Shown here: piece after piece, positions 11,701-23,007 of the stretch | How positions within the stretch are numbered: position 1 is the first letter of the stretch | Layout: every line of letters starts with the position of its first letter | Assembly: GCF_002994745.2 (NCBI RefSeq) | Contig: NC_037094.1 | Coordinates: 62,804,139-62,868,138 of the forward strand | Origin: Rosa chinensis | Taxonomy: Eukaryota; Streptophyta; Magnoliopsida; Rosales; Rosaceae | Reading direction: 5' to 3' | DNA length: 64,000 nt | Translations under genes and position numbers: made by a program | Notes under the pieces: generated by a model | The model's input: only the letters and a program-made list of their open reading frames with translations | Told to the model about the DNA's origin: nothing | Databases searched by the model: none

Positions 11701-11926
11701 CCTAACGGCAGTGGCGGATCCAGAAAAGTTTCTTAGGTAAGGCAAGATTCAAGGGAAACAAGAAAAACCCAGCCTAGGTAAGGCAAGATTCATCTGGTTT
11801 TGCCCTTTTCTGCTATGTTTTAGGTAGCTTCCTTCAGCCAACATATATAAATCAAGGTAGACAAGAAAAACTCAGTCTAGGCAAGTGCCCAAGCTGCCTA
11901 TATGTGACTCCACCCCTGCCTAACGG
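11701..11926. mobile_element. hAT-type MITE, 210 bp, with 8-bp TSD
   Basis: The target duplication CCTAACGG is perfect at 11701-11708 and 11919-11926. The element itself (11709-11918) begins CAGTGGCGGATCCAG and ends CTCCACCCCTG, imperfect inverted termini of the CAGNGGNGG type common to plant hAT MITEs. An internal motif (AGGTAAGGCAAGATTC) is repeated twice. There is no coding capacity. Confidence 0.9.
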
Positions 11927-12338
11927 TTACTTTAATAAGCGGAATCACTGCTGCTTGTTTCTATCCTAAGCATAGGAAAAACTTTCTTAAAAACAGAAAA
12001 TCTAATCTTAAAGCTGGTACAGGATATAGGAAGATATCATCATAACATAAATTAACATAAACTTGAAATATTGAAATATTGAAGAGGTGGATGAGCAATC
12101 TGAAATTATTTATTTAAACATAATTACAACTTAAGAATTCAGAGCCTCATTCTTAGATAAACAGCTAAAAGTTGTTTAGCTATCCATGAGTATGATTACA
12201 GTACTTACTTGAAAAAGAAAGCACACCACTTCACATTAGATAGGAAGGAAAGAGCATACTGCTACTATGACTTTTTACTTCTTGAGAGAAGACTCTTCTG
12301 GTCAATTTTATGATGCCTTACAAACTGAAACTAAAGCT

Positions 12339-12350
12339 CCTTATATAGGG
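12339..12350 (-). promoter_or_regulatory. Pregenomic-RNA promoter TATA box of the caulimovirid
   Basis: Minus-strand CCCTATATAAGGA lies beyond the last viral frame, where caulimovirids carry their 35S-type promoter ahead of the leader. The leader would read toward lower coordinates (about 12310-12000). Activity is not implied. Confidence 0.6.
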
Positions 12351-12926
12351 AGCGGAACTCAAATTGGAATTCAAAACATCAAAATGTATAACACAACTCC
12401 ATTATTTTCTGCTCTCGTGAGTGCTCAGGATGATTGAGGTCGATTGACGGAAAGCAGATTCTTTTAGGTGAAATTTTTTTCACCTTCATCTTTTTGAAAA
12501 GCAAAAGCATCTTTTGGAAAAAGCCAATGTTTCTTTCGGTGGTTTCTACACTTGCTGCTTCACATGTTTTTATCTGTTTCAGAATTATGGCCAAGGACAA
12601 AAGAGTTGCTTTCCATCCTGGGTTTAGTTCCATTTTCCTCTACATCTGTATCTGCATATATTTTGTAGTGGTCGTCATTTTCAAGCTTTTCGATCCACTA
12701 TAAACAGGCTAACGTGGAGTCGATTTTTTTTTCTCTTGAGAGATAGAAAAAGGTCACTGCTAACTACTTCAGGGTGATCATAGGCAGTGATTATGACTTT
12801 TTCTCCTGCTGCCAGGAATGTATTTTTAGTTTCTTCTCCGATGATCTTTTTTATGTATTCCATAAACATAGCTTTCATCCAACGAATGTTAGAATTAGGT
12901 TGGACATTATATCCTACACATGCAGG

Positions 12927-13799
12927 CTAAAGATATCTTCCTTGGATAATTCTCACATAATGATATGGAGAAATATACTCAACTTCACCATTTTTCTTTT
13001 GAATCCATTCTGGAGGAGTGGATTTGAACTTTAATCTAAGGATGCAGTCTTTTTTTCTAACATTCTTGACTGTGTTGACAATGATGGGTGATAGTCCTTT
13101 GAGATCATCATTGGTTTTAGTTAAGAGGTTATGGACGAAACCATTTTCAACAAGCCACAGCTTGTGTTCTTGAGGATGTTCACTCTGAACATTGACCACA
13201 TATCTTCCAACATAAGGTCCAAGGATAATGAACAGAGTTGGGGGAAGACATGAGTCAGAATTATGACTTCCAATAAGGTTATGGAAGTCGAACCAATCTG
13301 ATTCTTTTAGTGCTAAAACAAGAACTTTATCACTTTCAGGATTTTCAAGATACTGAATTTTTCCATTCTGGACAGCACTCTACTGTGTATTTTCATAAAA
13401 TTCTTCAAACTGTGGTCTGGCATTTTCATGGAGTTCTTCAGCTAGGGCAAACAAAGCTGGGAACATGAGTCCACTGTTTCTTTCCTAAAAAGCATATAAA
13501 AAGTTATCTAAAATAGGTTTATGATAGTATGCTAATCTGCTGCCAATTCTAAACACAAGTTCTTCAAAGGTTTTTAATTCATAATTAAAGACATTTATAA
13601 CTCCAGATGGAGCTATTTTGCTTTTTGGCAAAGCAACAACCTTAAACAGTTTTGATGAGCCTTTACCGTCTGCCATTTGAGACGGGCTAGCCAATCCTTT
13701 ACCCTGGTATTGATCAGTTGAGGCTAGTTCTTTTGGACCTAGCAAAAATCTTTTGAGGATTTGTTCTTTGGATTCCTCAGCATTTTCAGTTCTTTTCAT
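12927..13799 (-). pseudogene. Caulimovirid 3'-terminal frame (possible inclusion-body/transactivator counterpart)
   Basis: Two open pieces (13799-13485 and 13199-12927) lie after RNase H and before the promoter, the position of the inclusion-body/translation-transactivator gene in several caulimovirid genera. The first piece starts with ATG and is Lys-rich. The second contains a cluster of hydrophobic and Trp residues. No diagnostic motif lets me prove the function; assignment is by position. Stops separate the pieces. Confidence 0.5.
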
Positions 13800-13809
13800 G
13801 TTCTTCTGT

Positions 13810-14361
13810 TTCTAGGATTGCGACCTTCATCGCCTTCTTTTTGGCTGAACATTGCCATTTCTCTGGTTAGGGCATCTGCAAGATAATTCTTGTTTCCTGC
13901 AATTAATTCAACATTATAATCATATTGGTTAAGAAATAATTGCCAATTTGCTGATCTTCCTCAATCAGCATCTTTATCTAGTTTAAAATTTTTAAAATTC
14001 TTTACTCTAGCAGAATCGGTGCATACAGTAAAGGGTTTTCCTAAAAAAGCTGGAGAATTTAAAATTATTTCTTGACAGCCAAGATTTCTTTTTCTCCTGT
14101 GGGATAATTTTGTTTTGCAAGGCTGAACTTGCCACTACAAAATTTACAGATCTTTTTAATGTTAGTTCCAGGCGTTTTTGCCAGAACAACACCGGACCAA
14201 TAATTATCACTAGCATCAGTTTGGAGTATGATTTCATCATTCTCGTCTGGCTGTTGTAGAGGAGGGAGATTTTTACAGAGGGATTTTATCTGCTTCACAA
14301 TTTTTTCATCATGTTCTGTGAAGTTCCATTTTCTTTTGGAACTTGGTTTAGGGGATAACAT
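13810..14361 (-). pseudogene. Caulimovirid RNase H region
   Basis: The 14361-14065 piece has the RT-connection/RNase H start (a QTDASDNYWSGVVL-like block with its catalytic Asp, then NYPTGEKEILAVKK). Downstream, in another frame, a YLADALTRE block near 13850-13880 marks the RNase H C-terminus. The domain order matches caulimovirids. Frame changes around 14000-14065 break it. Confidence 0.8.
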
Positions 14362-14536
14362 TGTTGTTAATCCTAAGATTTTGGGATTGAAATCTCTTCC
14401 ATAGTTGATGACTCCTAAAAATCTCTCTAGACTTTTAGCGCCAGAAATTCTGTCTGGAAATTTTCAGATTTTCTCGAGGATGTGAGGTTGGAGTTTTATT
14501 ACTCCATTCTTGATGTTTATACCAAGAAAATCAACT

Positions 14537-15406
14537 TCATCTAGGATAAAAAAAAAAAAAAACTTTCTTTTCTCCTAAGATGATTCCATGCTGAATTATC
14601 AACTTAACAACCTCGTGAAGGTGTTTCATGTGTTCTTCTCTGTTTTTGGAGAAGACGAGGATGACATCAATGTAGACGACACATAATTCAGCAATATGTT
14701 TGAAGATGTCATCCATCTCTCTCTGGAAGATTGAAGGGGCTTGTTTTAGGCCAAAAGACATTACTAACCATTCGTAATGACCTTGCGATGTTCCAAATGC
14801 AGTGAGAAGAACACTATCTGGATGCATCTTGACTTGCCAAAAATCCGACTTTGCATCGAATTTTGAAAAGACTTTAGCTCCTTTAAGCTTATTGATCAAG
14901 ACTCTTGCTTGAGCTATTTGATAACCATCTTTAACGGTCTTCTTGTTGACATCTCTGTAGTCAATCACCATTCTAGCTTTTCCTCTGACATTTTCTGCAT
15001 GGTTTCTCATGTAGAAAGCTTAAGCATGATGAGGGCTAGTAGAGGGTCGAATTAAGCTCTTGTTCAGGAGATCTTTTATATCTTTTCTGAATTCTTTTTT
15101 ATCTTCCTCTTTATACTGAGGAATGGCTTTGACATGACATATAGTATTCATATAATGTAATCTTAATTCACAGACCACTGGGTCTTTTTCCCAAAATTTC
15201 TGAGGGTCGCCATCTATATTTTGTTCTAGCATTTTCTTGATTTTATCAAGAGTAGGTATTTTTTGAGACTCGAGCTTATTTTGAAAGTGTTTCAGATTAT
15301 GTTCATGGATGAAACTAGCTTCTTCATCTTCGCTAGTTCCTTCTTCTTCTTCTTCTTCTTCTTCAGAAGAAGAAGAATCTTCGATAAACAATTCTTTTTG
15401 TTGCAA
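14537..15406 (-). pseudogene. Caulimovirid reverse transcriptase region
   Basis: The 15406-15020 piece is an acidic linker followed by the typical RT entry (KSLIRPSTSPHHA). The 15010-14537 piece has RT motifs: VIDYRDVNKKT, FDAKSDFWQVKMH, FGLKQAPSIFQREMDD. The catalytic box reads YIDV at 14663-14674 where active enzymes have YIDD, so the second catalytic Asp is lost. A stop lies between the two pieces, and an A16-type homopolymer at about 14549-14564 disrupts the frame after the palm. Replication role in the ancestor: converts pregenomic RNA into DNA. Confidence 0.87.
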
Positions 15407-16050
15407 TTAATTTGAAGCACAAGTTCAAATCTGGGCTTATAAGGCTTATAATCACCACTATTTCATTGCGATATCTGATATTGAGTAGTAAAGTTTGGAC
15501 CTACTACACTTTTTGCTTGGGTAAGTCTATCGGCCCAAAACATTTTGTCTCCTTTTCTGAAGCTCATAGCTTCTTCATCTTGAACTAATCTCTATTGGAG
15601 AAGGAAATCATTTCCCCACAAAAAATCAGACCCTTGGCCTTCTGATTGCCAAAGAGTGTTGATGATAAATGTTCCTCCACCAATGGTGATGTAAACATCT
15701 CTAGCTACCTTTTTCATGGTTAAATGGCTTCCATCAAATTGGACACCAGTAGCAATTCTTTAATTATCTTCTTTCCAGAATTCCTTTGGAATTGTAAATC
15801 TTTTTGCAACTATAAATCCTGATCCATTATCTACAAATTCATGTAGATGATATTTTCTGTGATCAGGAAATTTCAATCCAATCTCCATGTAGTTGCTATA
15901 TTTACTAATAGAGATGATTTTTAATTGTTGAAGCTTGTTTTCTTGAGCATGTTCTTGTGGAATGAATGGTTTGCATTCTTTTGGATTGTTTTCTAGTTCA
16001 ACAAGTTCTATGTTTTCATCTACTTGTTCCTCTCTTTTTTCTTCTTTTTG
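15407..16050 (-). pseudogene. Caulimovirid aspartic protease region
   Basis: Upstream of RT, the minus strand has a VDNGSGF block at about 15815-15835, matching the D-T/S-G active-site loop of retropepsins with the middle residue changed to Asn. Stops interrupt the frame. In the family this protease cleaves the coat/pol polyprotein. Confidence 0.55.
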
Positions 16051-16053
16051 AGA

Positions 16054-17170
16054 TTAAAAAACAGCTGATGCTAGATTTAGAACTTCTGAGTCTTTCTTTT
16101 CACATAAATATTCTTCATATTCTTGTTCTACTAATTGGCTGATAAGACCATTCTTTGTTTTTCTTCTTGCTTCAGCCATGAAGCATTCTTTGTGGTAAGT
16201 CTTTTTTGACTCTTCACAAAACATAGGAAGGCCATCCTTTTCATGACATAGGCAGTAGTCACAAATGAATGTACCAGGGTTAACCTGATATGAAGACAAT
16301 ATTTTTTCTATCTTACTTTCTTCCCAGTTTTGGACTTTAAGAACATTCATCTGTCTAGATTCTAAGTATTCTATTTCAAAATCTATGTCAGAGTCATATG
16401 AGGATTCCTCTTCAAACCAGGTAGAGATACTGACCTGTCATCATCTTCTTCATCAGAATAAGCTATTCATAGCCTTTCATATTTGCTATTTCTACTATAG
16501 GCTCATATTCTTCAAATAGACTTTCTGTAGATCTTTTACTTTTTTCTGGACATTCATTGGCATAATGCCTTTCAGCTTTACACAACTAGCATCTGCACAC
16601 TTTCTTTTGAGGTTTATTCTAATGGTTATTTTAGTGATTCTTCTTTTTCTTGAAGAATTTCTTTTTTGGATCTCCTTCTGGTTTCTTGAAGTTGGAGCTT
16701 TTCTTACACTTCCAATCCCTTTTGCCTTCATTCTTTCTAAACCGTTTTGAGTAATTTTTTTTTTCTTATGGAACTTGGATTCATGACATCCCCAGTTGGT
16801 AGGCATATCCAATATTCTATAACAGAAGTTTTCAACTCATTTCAGTTGTTTCTTGGCCATTTTGGCTCTAAGATTTTCTTTGCATTGTTCTTTTAGTAAT
16901 TGCCTGATTCTATCTACAATTCCTCCAACTGAAAATCTTTCAATTGGTTTTTTAGCTATGCTTTCTCTTACAGTTGTTCTCTAGAGTTCAGGAAGTTTCC
17001 TGTGTAACAGGTTCACTAGATCAGCGTTTTGTGATTGGCACCCTAGGCATATTGTTACAGTTTTCCCTTTTCTCTGATGATGAAGTTTTGGAATTGGAGC
17101 TTTCTCCGTCTTCCATTTCGATATCTTAATAAGGAATGACTTTTCTTACCTTTCCTGTTTTGAAAATTTT
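16054..17170 (-). pseudogene. Caulimovirid coat-protein region with broken zinc knuckle
   Basis: A CX2CX4HX4C knuckle is readable on the minus strand at 16550-16591, followed by Ser/Glu-rich sequence. A TAG at 16586-16588 lies inside the knuckle, and the usual Gly before His is replaced. The 16812-16495 piece overlaps this in another frame, consistent with frameshift decay. The 16350-16054 piece has a Cys/His-rich cluster (CDYCLCHEK, then TYHKECF) that could be a second metal-binding site. The region upstream (16830-17170) is also Cys/Lys-rich. In the family this protein packages the genome. Confidence 0.65.
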
Positions 17171-17173
17171 CAT

Positions 17174-18301
17174 TTATTCGATTAGTTGTTCTAATCGTTC
17201 AGTATTTTTGCAAGATTCTGCTTCATAATAGAGTTCATAGAGCTTTTTTGCTCTAAGCATATTTACTGGTCTATTTAGATCAGCCTCTAGTTCTTCTTCA
17301 GTGATAGGATTTGTTCGTTCTTCTACAACAAATATGGTGCCAGTAGTACTTGCTTCTCTAGTACTGTTGCATCTTCTGAAATTTCTGTTTGTCCTGATAT
17401 TCTCAGGACCGATATCACTTTTTATGTGATCATCAAATTTTAGACTGATATCTCTAGTCTTTCTACTTTCATTGATTGTCACTTTAGCACTTTCTGGTGG
17501 TTTCTTTGGACCAGATAATTTTCGTTCAATAGGGAAAGTTACTTCATTCCATGTAAATTTGTGAATTTGTTGTGAATGGTTCTTTTGATTGGTGAGAAAT
17601 CCAGTAGTAAGACCTGGGATATTTGATATCCTTGTCTTAGGTTCTACTGTGGTACTCATCAGTTTATAGTATATTCTGTATACTATTACAAGTTCTTGCA
17701 TATTTTCTTTCATGGTTATGCCATCTTTCTTGACTCTTAGTCTCAGACAGTGAACATCATCTTTCAAGCTTGTTGAGAAGTTTGGGAAACAGTTGAAATA
17801 TGCCACTTGATTGCATAAAGATGCTTCAAGTGTTCCCAACAAACTAGCTTGAAAATCTATTAGTCTATTGTCTTGTAAGACACATAGAACTTAACAGTTT
17901 ATGCCTTCTCGGGCAAGTAATTTTATGCCTACTTGGACTGCTCCAATATGCATAAATTGATAATTTTTGTCTTTGCTCTGGCAACTTCTTGAGAAGTGAT
18001 CATTAAAAGATTTCTTTCTCCTGTTGTGGAAGGAGTTGTAAATTTCAATAATTTGAAATGATGGCTGTCCATCATTTTAAACTTTCCCCTTTTATAGATT
18101 TGTTTGAAATCTAATTTTGGAATTGCCGAGTTTTTTTACCTCTTGTTCCATTTCATTGTATTCAAATTCTTCAGCATTTAGGAGTTGTACTCCTTTCTTT
18201 TTTCCAAAGATGTTCATCATCTTGACATCTCTTGCTACCAAGTGCTTTGGTTTTTCATACCTGATACTAATCAGGCTAGTAGAAGGTTCTAGAAAAATCA
18301 T
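17174..18301 (-). pseudogene. Caulimovirid movement protein (30K superfamily)
   Basis: Fragments lie at 18301-18092 (N-terminal part) and 17842-17174 (C-terminal part). Between them, in another frame, lies a HIGAVQVGIKLLAREGIN-like block near 17905-17960, the conserved 30K core. A stop follows at about 17895, before the LGTLEASL block. The C-terminal tail (NRPVNMLRAKKLYELYY) is also typical. The product would have formed tubules or opened plasmodesmata for cell-to-cell spread. Stops and frameshifts make it inactive. Confidence 0.72.
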
Positions 18302-18330
18302 GCTTGGAGTAGGATTCTTCTCAGACTTTT

Positions 18331-18927
18331 TTAAGGGTTTAAATCCATTAGATTTCTTGGATTCTTAGATTCAACTGGAGACTTTTTCTTATCCTTCAGT
18401 AAATTTTTCATAGAATCCAGCATTTCTTGCTCTTCACTGATTTTTTTGCCAACACTTGTTAGCTGTTCTTCTTCCCTTTTAGGAAGTTTTTTTACATAAT
18501 CTATTTTGTACTCCAATTTTTCTAATTGGGAGACTATATCTTGTACTTTTTCTAGATCATCTTGACATCTAGATAATTCTTTTATCAGATTCTGATGTTT
18601 CTCATCATAATTTTAATAGAGAATTCAACTTCTCTAATTTCAATTCAGACACTGTCCCCATTGGGGATTCCCTTTTGAGCTTTTTCAACAAACTCTTATA
18701 CCAGTAGATTGCGTATCTAACCGATATTCAAATAATCAGGAGGTTTTTTCCTCTTCAAGAGTGTCTTTCAGATCTCTAATATTTTTTTCAACTTTATAAA
18801 TTCTCTTTTGAATTATGAAGATAATATCCCAGTAATCGGGAGTTTCTCTTTTAAGCCTTGATCTATAATCTTTTAATTTTCTCAACTTTTCTCTTTCTTC
18901 AGCTAACTCTTTGTGGTTATTTTGCAA
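18331..18927 (-). pseudogene. Caulimovirid 5' coiled-coil frames
   Basis: Two short charged frames (18927-18736 and 18516-18331) are rich in Glu/Lys/Leu heptads. They precede the movement protein, where caulimovirids place small virion-associated or unknown proteins. Function is not assignable from sequence. Stops at about 18600-18735 separate them. Confidence 0.45.
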
Positions 18928-19446
18928 ATAGCAATTAAATCTAATCTAGAAAGGATAGAAATTATGAATAGTGAAAATTAATTGTTTACCTTCAAATATA
19001 GAGGATGAATTTTAACTGTAATTGCTATCTAAACAAATAACTTCAAGGTATGAGCCCATCACGCTCCGTCATAAAATAATTGACAAACTTTACTACTATT
19101 CATAGTAATAGTAAAATAGCAAAGGTCAGAGAAAGAAAGGGAAAAGGCATACTAATGGTATAAAAGTAGGTGAGATGGGTAGGTGAGAAGAAAAAGGAAA
19201 AAGTTTTGTATGAAAGGGAATAAAACTAAGTTAGTAGGGTGTATGGGAAGTATATTGGTATTTTAGGGGTGTATGAGCATTTCCCCAAAAACAAAACTCA
19301 ATAAGAACAAATAGATTAAATGTCAAAGATGGAGAACTAACACCTCAATTGAGGATTGAGAAATACCAATATCATTAGTTATTACGCCGTTTCCAATTAT
19401 ACTTGGAACCATGAATGCTCCTCGATCAGTGTATTTTATTTTTGAA

Positions 19447-19479
19447 TTAAATACTGTTTACTCCATATACTTATAGAAA

Positions 19480-19535
<56 letters not shown>

Positions 19536-22307
19536 AATTTAAAAAAAAAAAATGAGGGCAAAATAGACATTTCAGCAACTTTAACAGAAAATTTTGATGG
19601 CAGGGACCAATTGGGAGGAAACTGAGTGGTACGCCCCATATCCGAGTTATCCTTTTACTGTGTCTAAGTGAATTACTTTATGTTTTACCGTCCTTGGTTT
19701 CAGTTTTTATCATTTAGGGGGGTGCTAGAAGTTGACTTTTGATGGGTTAACAATTTGAGAAAATTTCCTTCATGAAAGTTGTAGGGACGTTAAACCGAGT
19801 CCCTGGACATGTAGTATGCTTAAATCGGAGTTCGTATGTATAAGTCATGGCTAAAAACGTGAAAGTTACTGTTCATCATAATAAGTATAAATATGGAAAT
19901 TACTGTTGGTAGATTTCTATTTTCGGAAATCCACCCCAGTCAGTAACTGTCTCCCTTTTTTCTCCCCTTCCCGAGTTCCTCTTCCCCTTTCGGCCTCCCT
20001 TCATTTTTTTTCCGGCAAACCTTATCTTTCTGGCCACCCAACGGCTAATTCCAGGCATTGGGCGACGGTCCTCCTTCTCCTCTTCATGATTATGGTCGTG
20101 AGTCACCGTGGTTTGGCCGAAGGAGATCAAATCGAAGCCTAGAAGTTACTGCCGCAGTTTGTCCTCTTCGCCGATTTCTTCCATTTCCGGCAACCACCGA
20201 CCAAGAAATTTACCTTGACCGAAAACCCATTCCTTGGTGATGAATCTCTCCAAGTTTCACGATCCAATTTGAGGTGTGGAAGGAGAATCGAAGAATTGAA
20301 GTTGTCACTGTTCATTTCGGTGTTCTTCGGATTTTCTTCCGATTCCGGCAATTCCAGGTATAATTAAGCTTAGGTGCAGTTGAGAAAGACGCTAGGTTTG
20401 CTGAGATGTGTTGGATAGTAAAATTTGGTGGCCTGTGGCGGAGTTGCCGGTGGCACTCACGCGCCGCCACAAGGGGTGGCGCGTGGTGGTGCCTAGGGCA
20501 GAGTTTTGGGTTCTGTTTTTGGCAAATTAAATGGTATTTGAGTTTTAGAAGCTGAAATTGTGAACTTTGGTGAAGATTAGAGGAGTGGTGAATAGATTAT
20601 GAATTTTCAAAAAAATTGAGAGTTTCGGTTATTGAATTTCGAGAATCCGACTATCGGATTCTCTTGAAATTGTCGGATTCTCTTGAAATTTAGCCTAGAT
20701 TTTATAAATTGATGAATTGACTTTATTGGTGTAGTTTGGATGGAATCCGAGGTGGATTGAAGGAGTTGGGTTTAAGAAGATGTTTAGAAATTCCATTATC
20801 TAATTATCGTAAATTTAAATTCCCATCCCGTAATTATAATTTATACGAGTGTTATTCGTTCAGGACGAGAGGAGTCTCCCTACGAGGAGAATACTGATCG
20901 ACGACAGGACTAGTTTAATACTGTGAGTGGACTTTGTTTTTAAATTTTGATGCATGCAATTATTTTCCGAAATGATGAGTGATTGTTTTATTTTATTTAT
21001 CATATTTCTTATCAAGTATAATATTCAATTTGGATCATAATTTTAGCATTGTTCCCGTATGATTTTCGAATATGAATTGTCATGCTCAGACTTAAACTTT
21101 GAATTGTTTGGGGAACATGATTTGGTTTTTGGGAGATTGAATTTTAATTTATATGTTTTTCGCCGATTTTTAGTCATTTATTATCGCTCGGCTATTCTTT
21201 ATGAAATTGAGAATATTTTTGGCGTGCGAGGTCACGTCATTGAAATATGTGGGGAAGCCTTATGGATTTACTGTTTTTGAATAGTTTCCTCACCATACTC
21301 GGGTCATTCGATTAGGTCTCCTCCTCACTTACTTTGTGTTTGCGAGTGTCAGTTGAGGTAGCTTATTCTCCTCCTCACGTGAGTGGTAGTCGAGGTTATT
21401 AGTTCTCCTGCTCACACAATCTATGTGTGAGTGGCAGTCGAGGGTAGGTAGAGCCTGAGGGGCTCATTTACCCGTATGGTGAAATCTCTTCTCCATATTA
21501 TCTATTTATTTACTTTAGCCAGCGGGGCTGGATTATTTCCTTTTCTCACGCTCCCTTGAAGTTAATGAATTAATTAAGATTTCTAAACCTTGCATGCGTC
21601 GGAAAGTTATTTTTCCAAACTAAATTGTGGGAAGGTATCAACTCAGTATTTCTTTTCTTATGTTATACCTATTTAACTTTTTGTCCACTCACGCTAACGT
21701 GTTTTCAATACTTTCCCCTTGGGCCCTTCGGTTTCAAATGCCCAGTTTGCAGCGTTGCTGCTCGGCGCTTTAGGAGTAAGCCATAGTGACCGCACCGGCT
21801 TCCATTATCTCGTATAGTAGGTTACCTGTTAAACCTACTGAACTTTACATCACTTTCTATTTCTTTTAGACTGCTCTGATTACTATGGGAATTGTGACCC
21901 AAACTTGTAATGAATTATATTTGAGGTCTATGACCTAAATTTGGTGAATTGATGTATTTTATTTATGGAGTTTCGTTGGACTTTAAATATTTGAATTACT
22001 GCTATTATATTTGAGTTCGAGTTGGTTGGATTGTGGGAGCAGGGCGGCTCCAGGAGGATCCGATTAGGTTATTAGAAGTGTTTTTGGTTTCTTACAGGTT
22101 TGGGTTGCCCATTTTTAGGGGAGGTTTTGCCGAAATTTTTCGGTAAAATTTCCTTTTAAAGTGGGTCCGGCAGAGCCACTTCGGATTTCAGGGTGAAATC
22201 TGGGGCGGGCCTTGTCATTGTGAGTTCAGGGACTTTTTAGGTGAAATTCGAAGGTCAGGAACTGAAACGATGAAACCCTATAAGTATAGGGAGTAAGCAG
22301 TTTTTAA
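19447..22307. mobile_element. Long-TIR MITE-like element, copy 2, split by an LTR-like insertion
   Basis: The left part (19447-19622) starts TTAAATACTGTTTACTCC, carries a GA microsatellite (about 19483-19532) and reaches GGGACCAATTGGGAGGAAAC. The right part (22226-22307) resumes TTCAGGGACTTTTTAGGTGAAATTC and ends in the reverse complement of the left terminus. The two parts together match the right arm of copy 1. The interruption is the 2.6-kb segment at 19628-22220. Confidence 0.82.
19628..22220 (+). mobile_element. Solo-LTR-like element (family of the 57.4-60.3 kb LTR)
   Basis: The segment is flanked by TGAGT at 19623-19627 and 22221-22225, and its termini are GGTACGCCCC and GGGGCGGGCCTTGTCATTG. 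Internal blocks (GAAAGTTGTAG, CGGAGTTCGTATG, TATAAATATGGAAA) match the minus strand of the 57442-60347 LTR in the same order. This makes it a second, diverged family member in plus orientation. There is no coding region. A TATA-like TATAAATA (about 19885-19892) is present. A degenerate repeat built on CTCCTCCTCAC and GTGAG-GTCGAGG lies at 21300-21450. Exact ends are uncertain by 1-3 bases. Confidence 0.75.
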
Positions 22308-23007
22308 CCCTTCATTTTTTATTTTTTTTTGTCGGAACACAACTAAGAGCTTTTATTCATAATTTCTCTATTGAGACTTTGACATGTTAATTGGCATTCT
22401 GGAATTAACAAACCCCTAAGCGAATGCCCTCATTTGGATTAAGTAAAGTGGTTTCCACAGCAACCCTGCCATTCCCCTCATTTCATCAATCACATATCAA
22501 CAGTGATAGTGCCCAATTGTACTTTGCCATGTTCTACCTTCAGTTTCTTCAGACGTTCCTGTTGTTCTGGAATCAATACCTTCAAACAATAATATGATTA
22601 TTGAGGGCAATAATATGGTTACTGGGTATTATTAGGGGGCAATAAATTCAGACGCCGGAATCCGGTCACCAGTCCGGTAGCAAGATTATAGATTCCGGTG
22701 ATAATCCGGCGACCGGAAGCCAGAGTCCGTGGCCGGCCACTAGTCATCAGAGTCCGGCAAGGTCTCCGATGACTTCTCTCTCCAAGTGACAAAGAAGGAG
22801 AGGGCAAAATTTTCCCAAAAATAAATAAAAATGAATTAAAAAAAAACTTAATTGGGTATTAGGGAAATGATCTCTTAGCATGTTTGAGTAAGTGGGCAAT
22901 CTCTTAGAGTGTTTGGGTAAATGGGGTTAATTAACCCCAAAATTAGGTAAATGATCATTTTCTCAAGATCTTATTAGGATTTTTTTTGCGTAAAACTCTC
23001 CTAAATT
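22308..23007. other. Intergenic DNA; CCGG-rich patch
   Basis: There is no gene. A patch at about 22650-22770 has many short CCGGAAT/CCGGCGA-like motifs, giving spurious frames. It may be a degraded LTR or gene leader, which I cannot confirm. Confidence 0.35.

Larger units (their letters stand above)
12000..19050 (-). mobile_element. Endogenous caulimovirid (plant pararetrovirus fossil)
   Basis: The minus strand carries, in viral order, coiled-coil frames, a 30K-type movement protein, a coat-protein region with a CCHC knuckle, an aspartic protease, reverse transcriptase, RNase H, a further frame, and then a TATA-box promoter. Movement protein and zinc-knuckle coat protein on one genome with RT, and no integrase or LTR, is diagnostic of Caulimoviridae rather than an LTR retrotransposon. 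The genus is not resolvable by eye. Every reading frame is broken by stops or shifts, so this is a dead nuclear copy. Both ends are approximate. I saw neither a target duplication nor a tRNA-Met primer site. Confidence 0.88.

Noticed and set aside
12000..19050. Minus-strand RT region as a Ty3/gypsy element
   Set aside because: No LTRs, no integrase, and a movement-protein-like gene upstream favour a caulimovirid.
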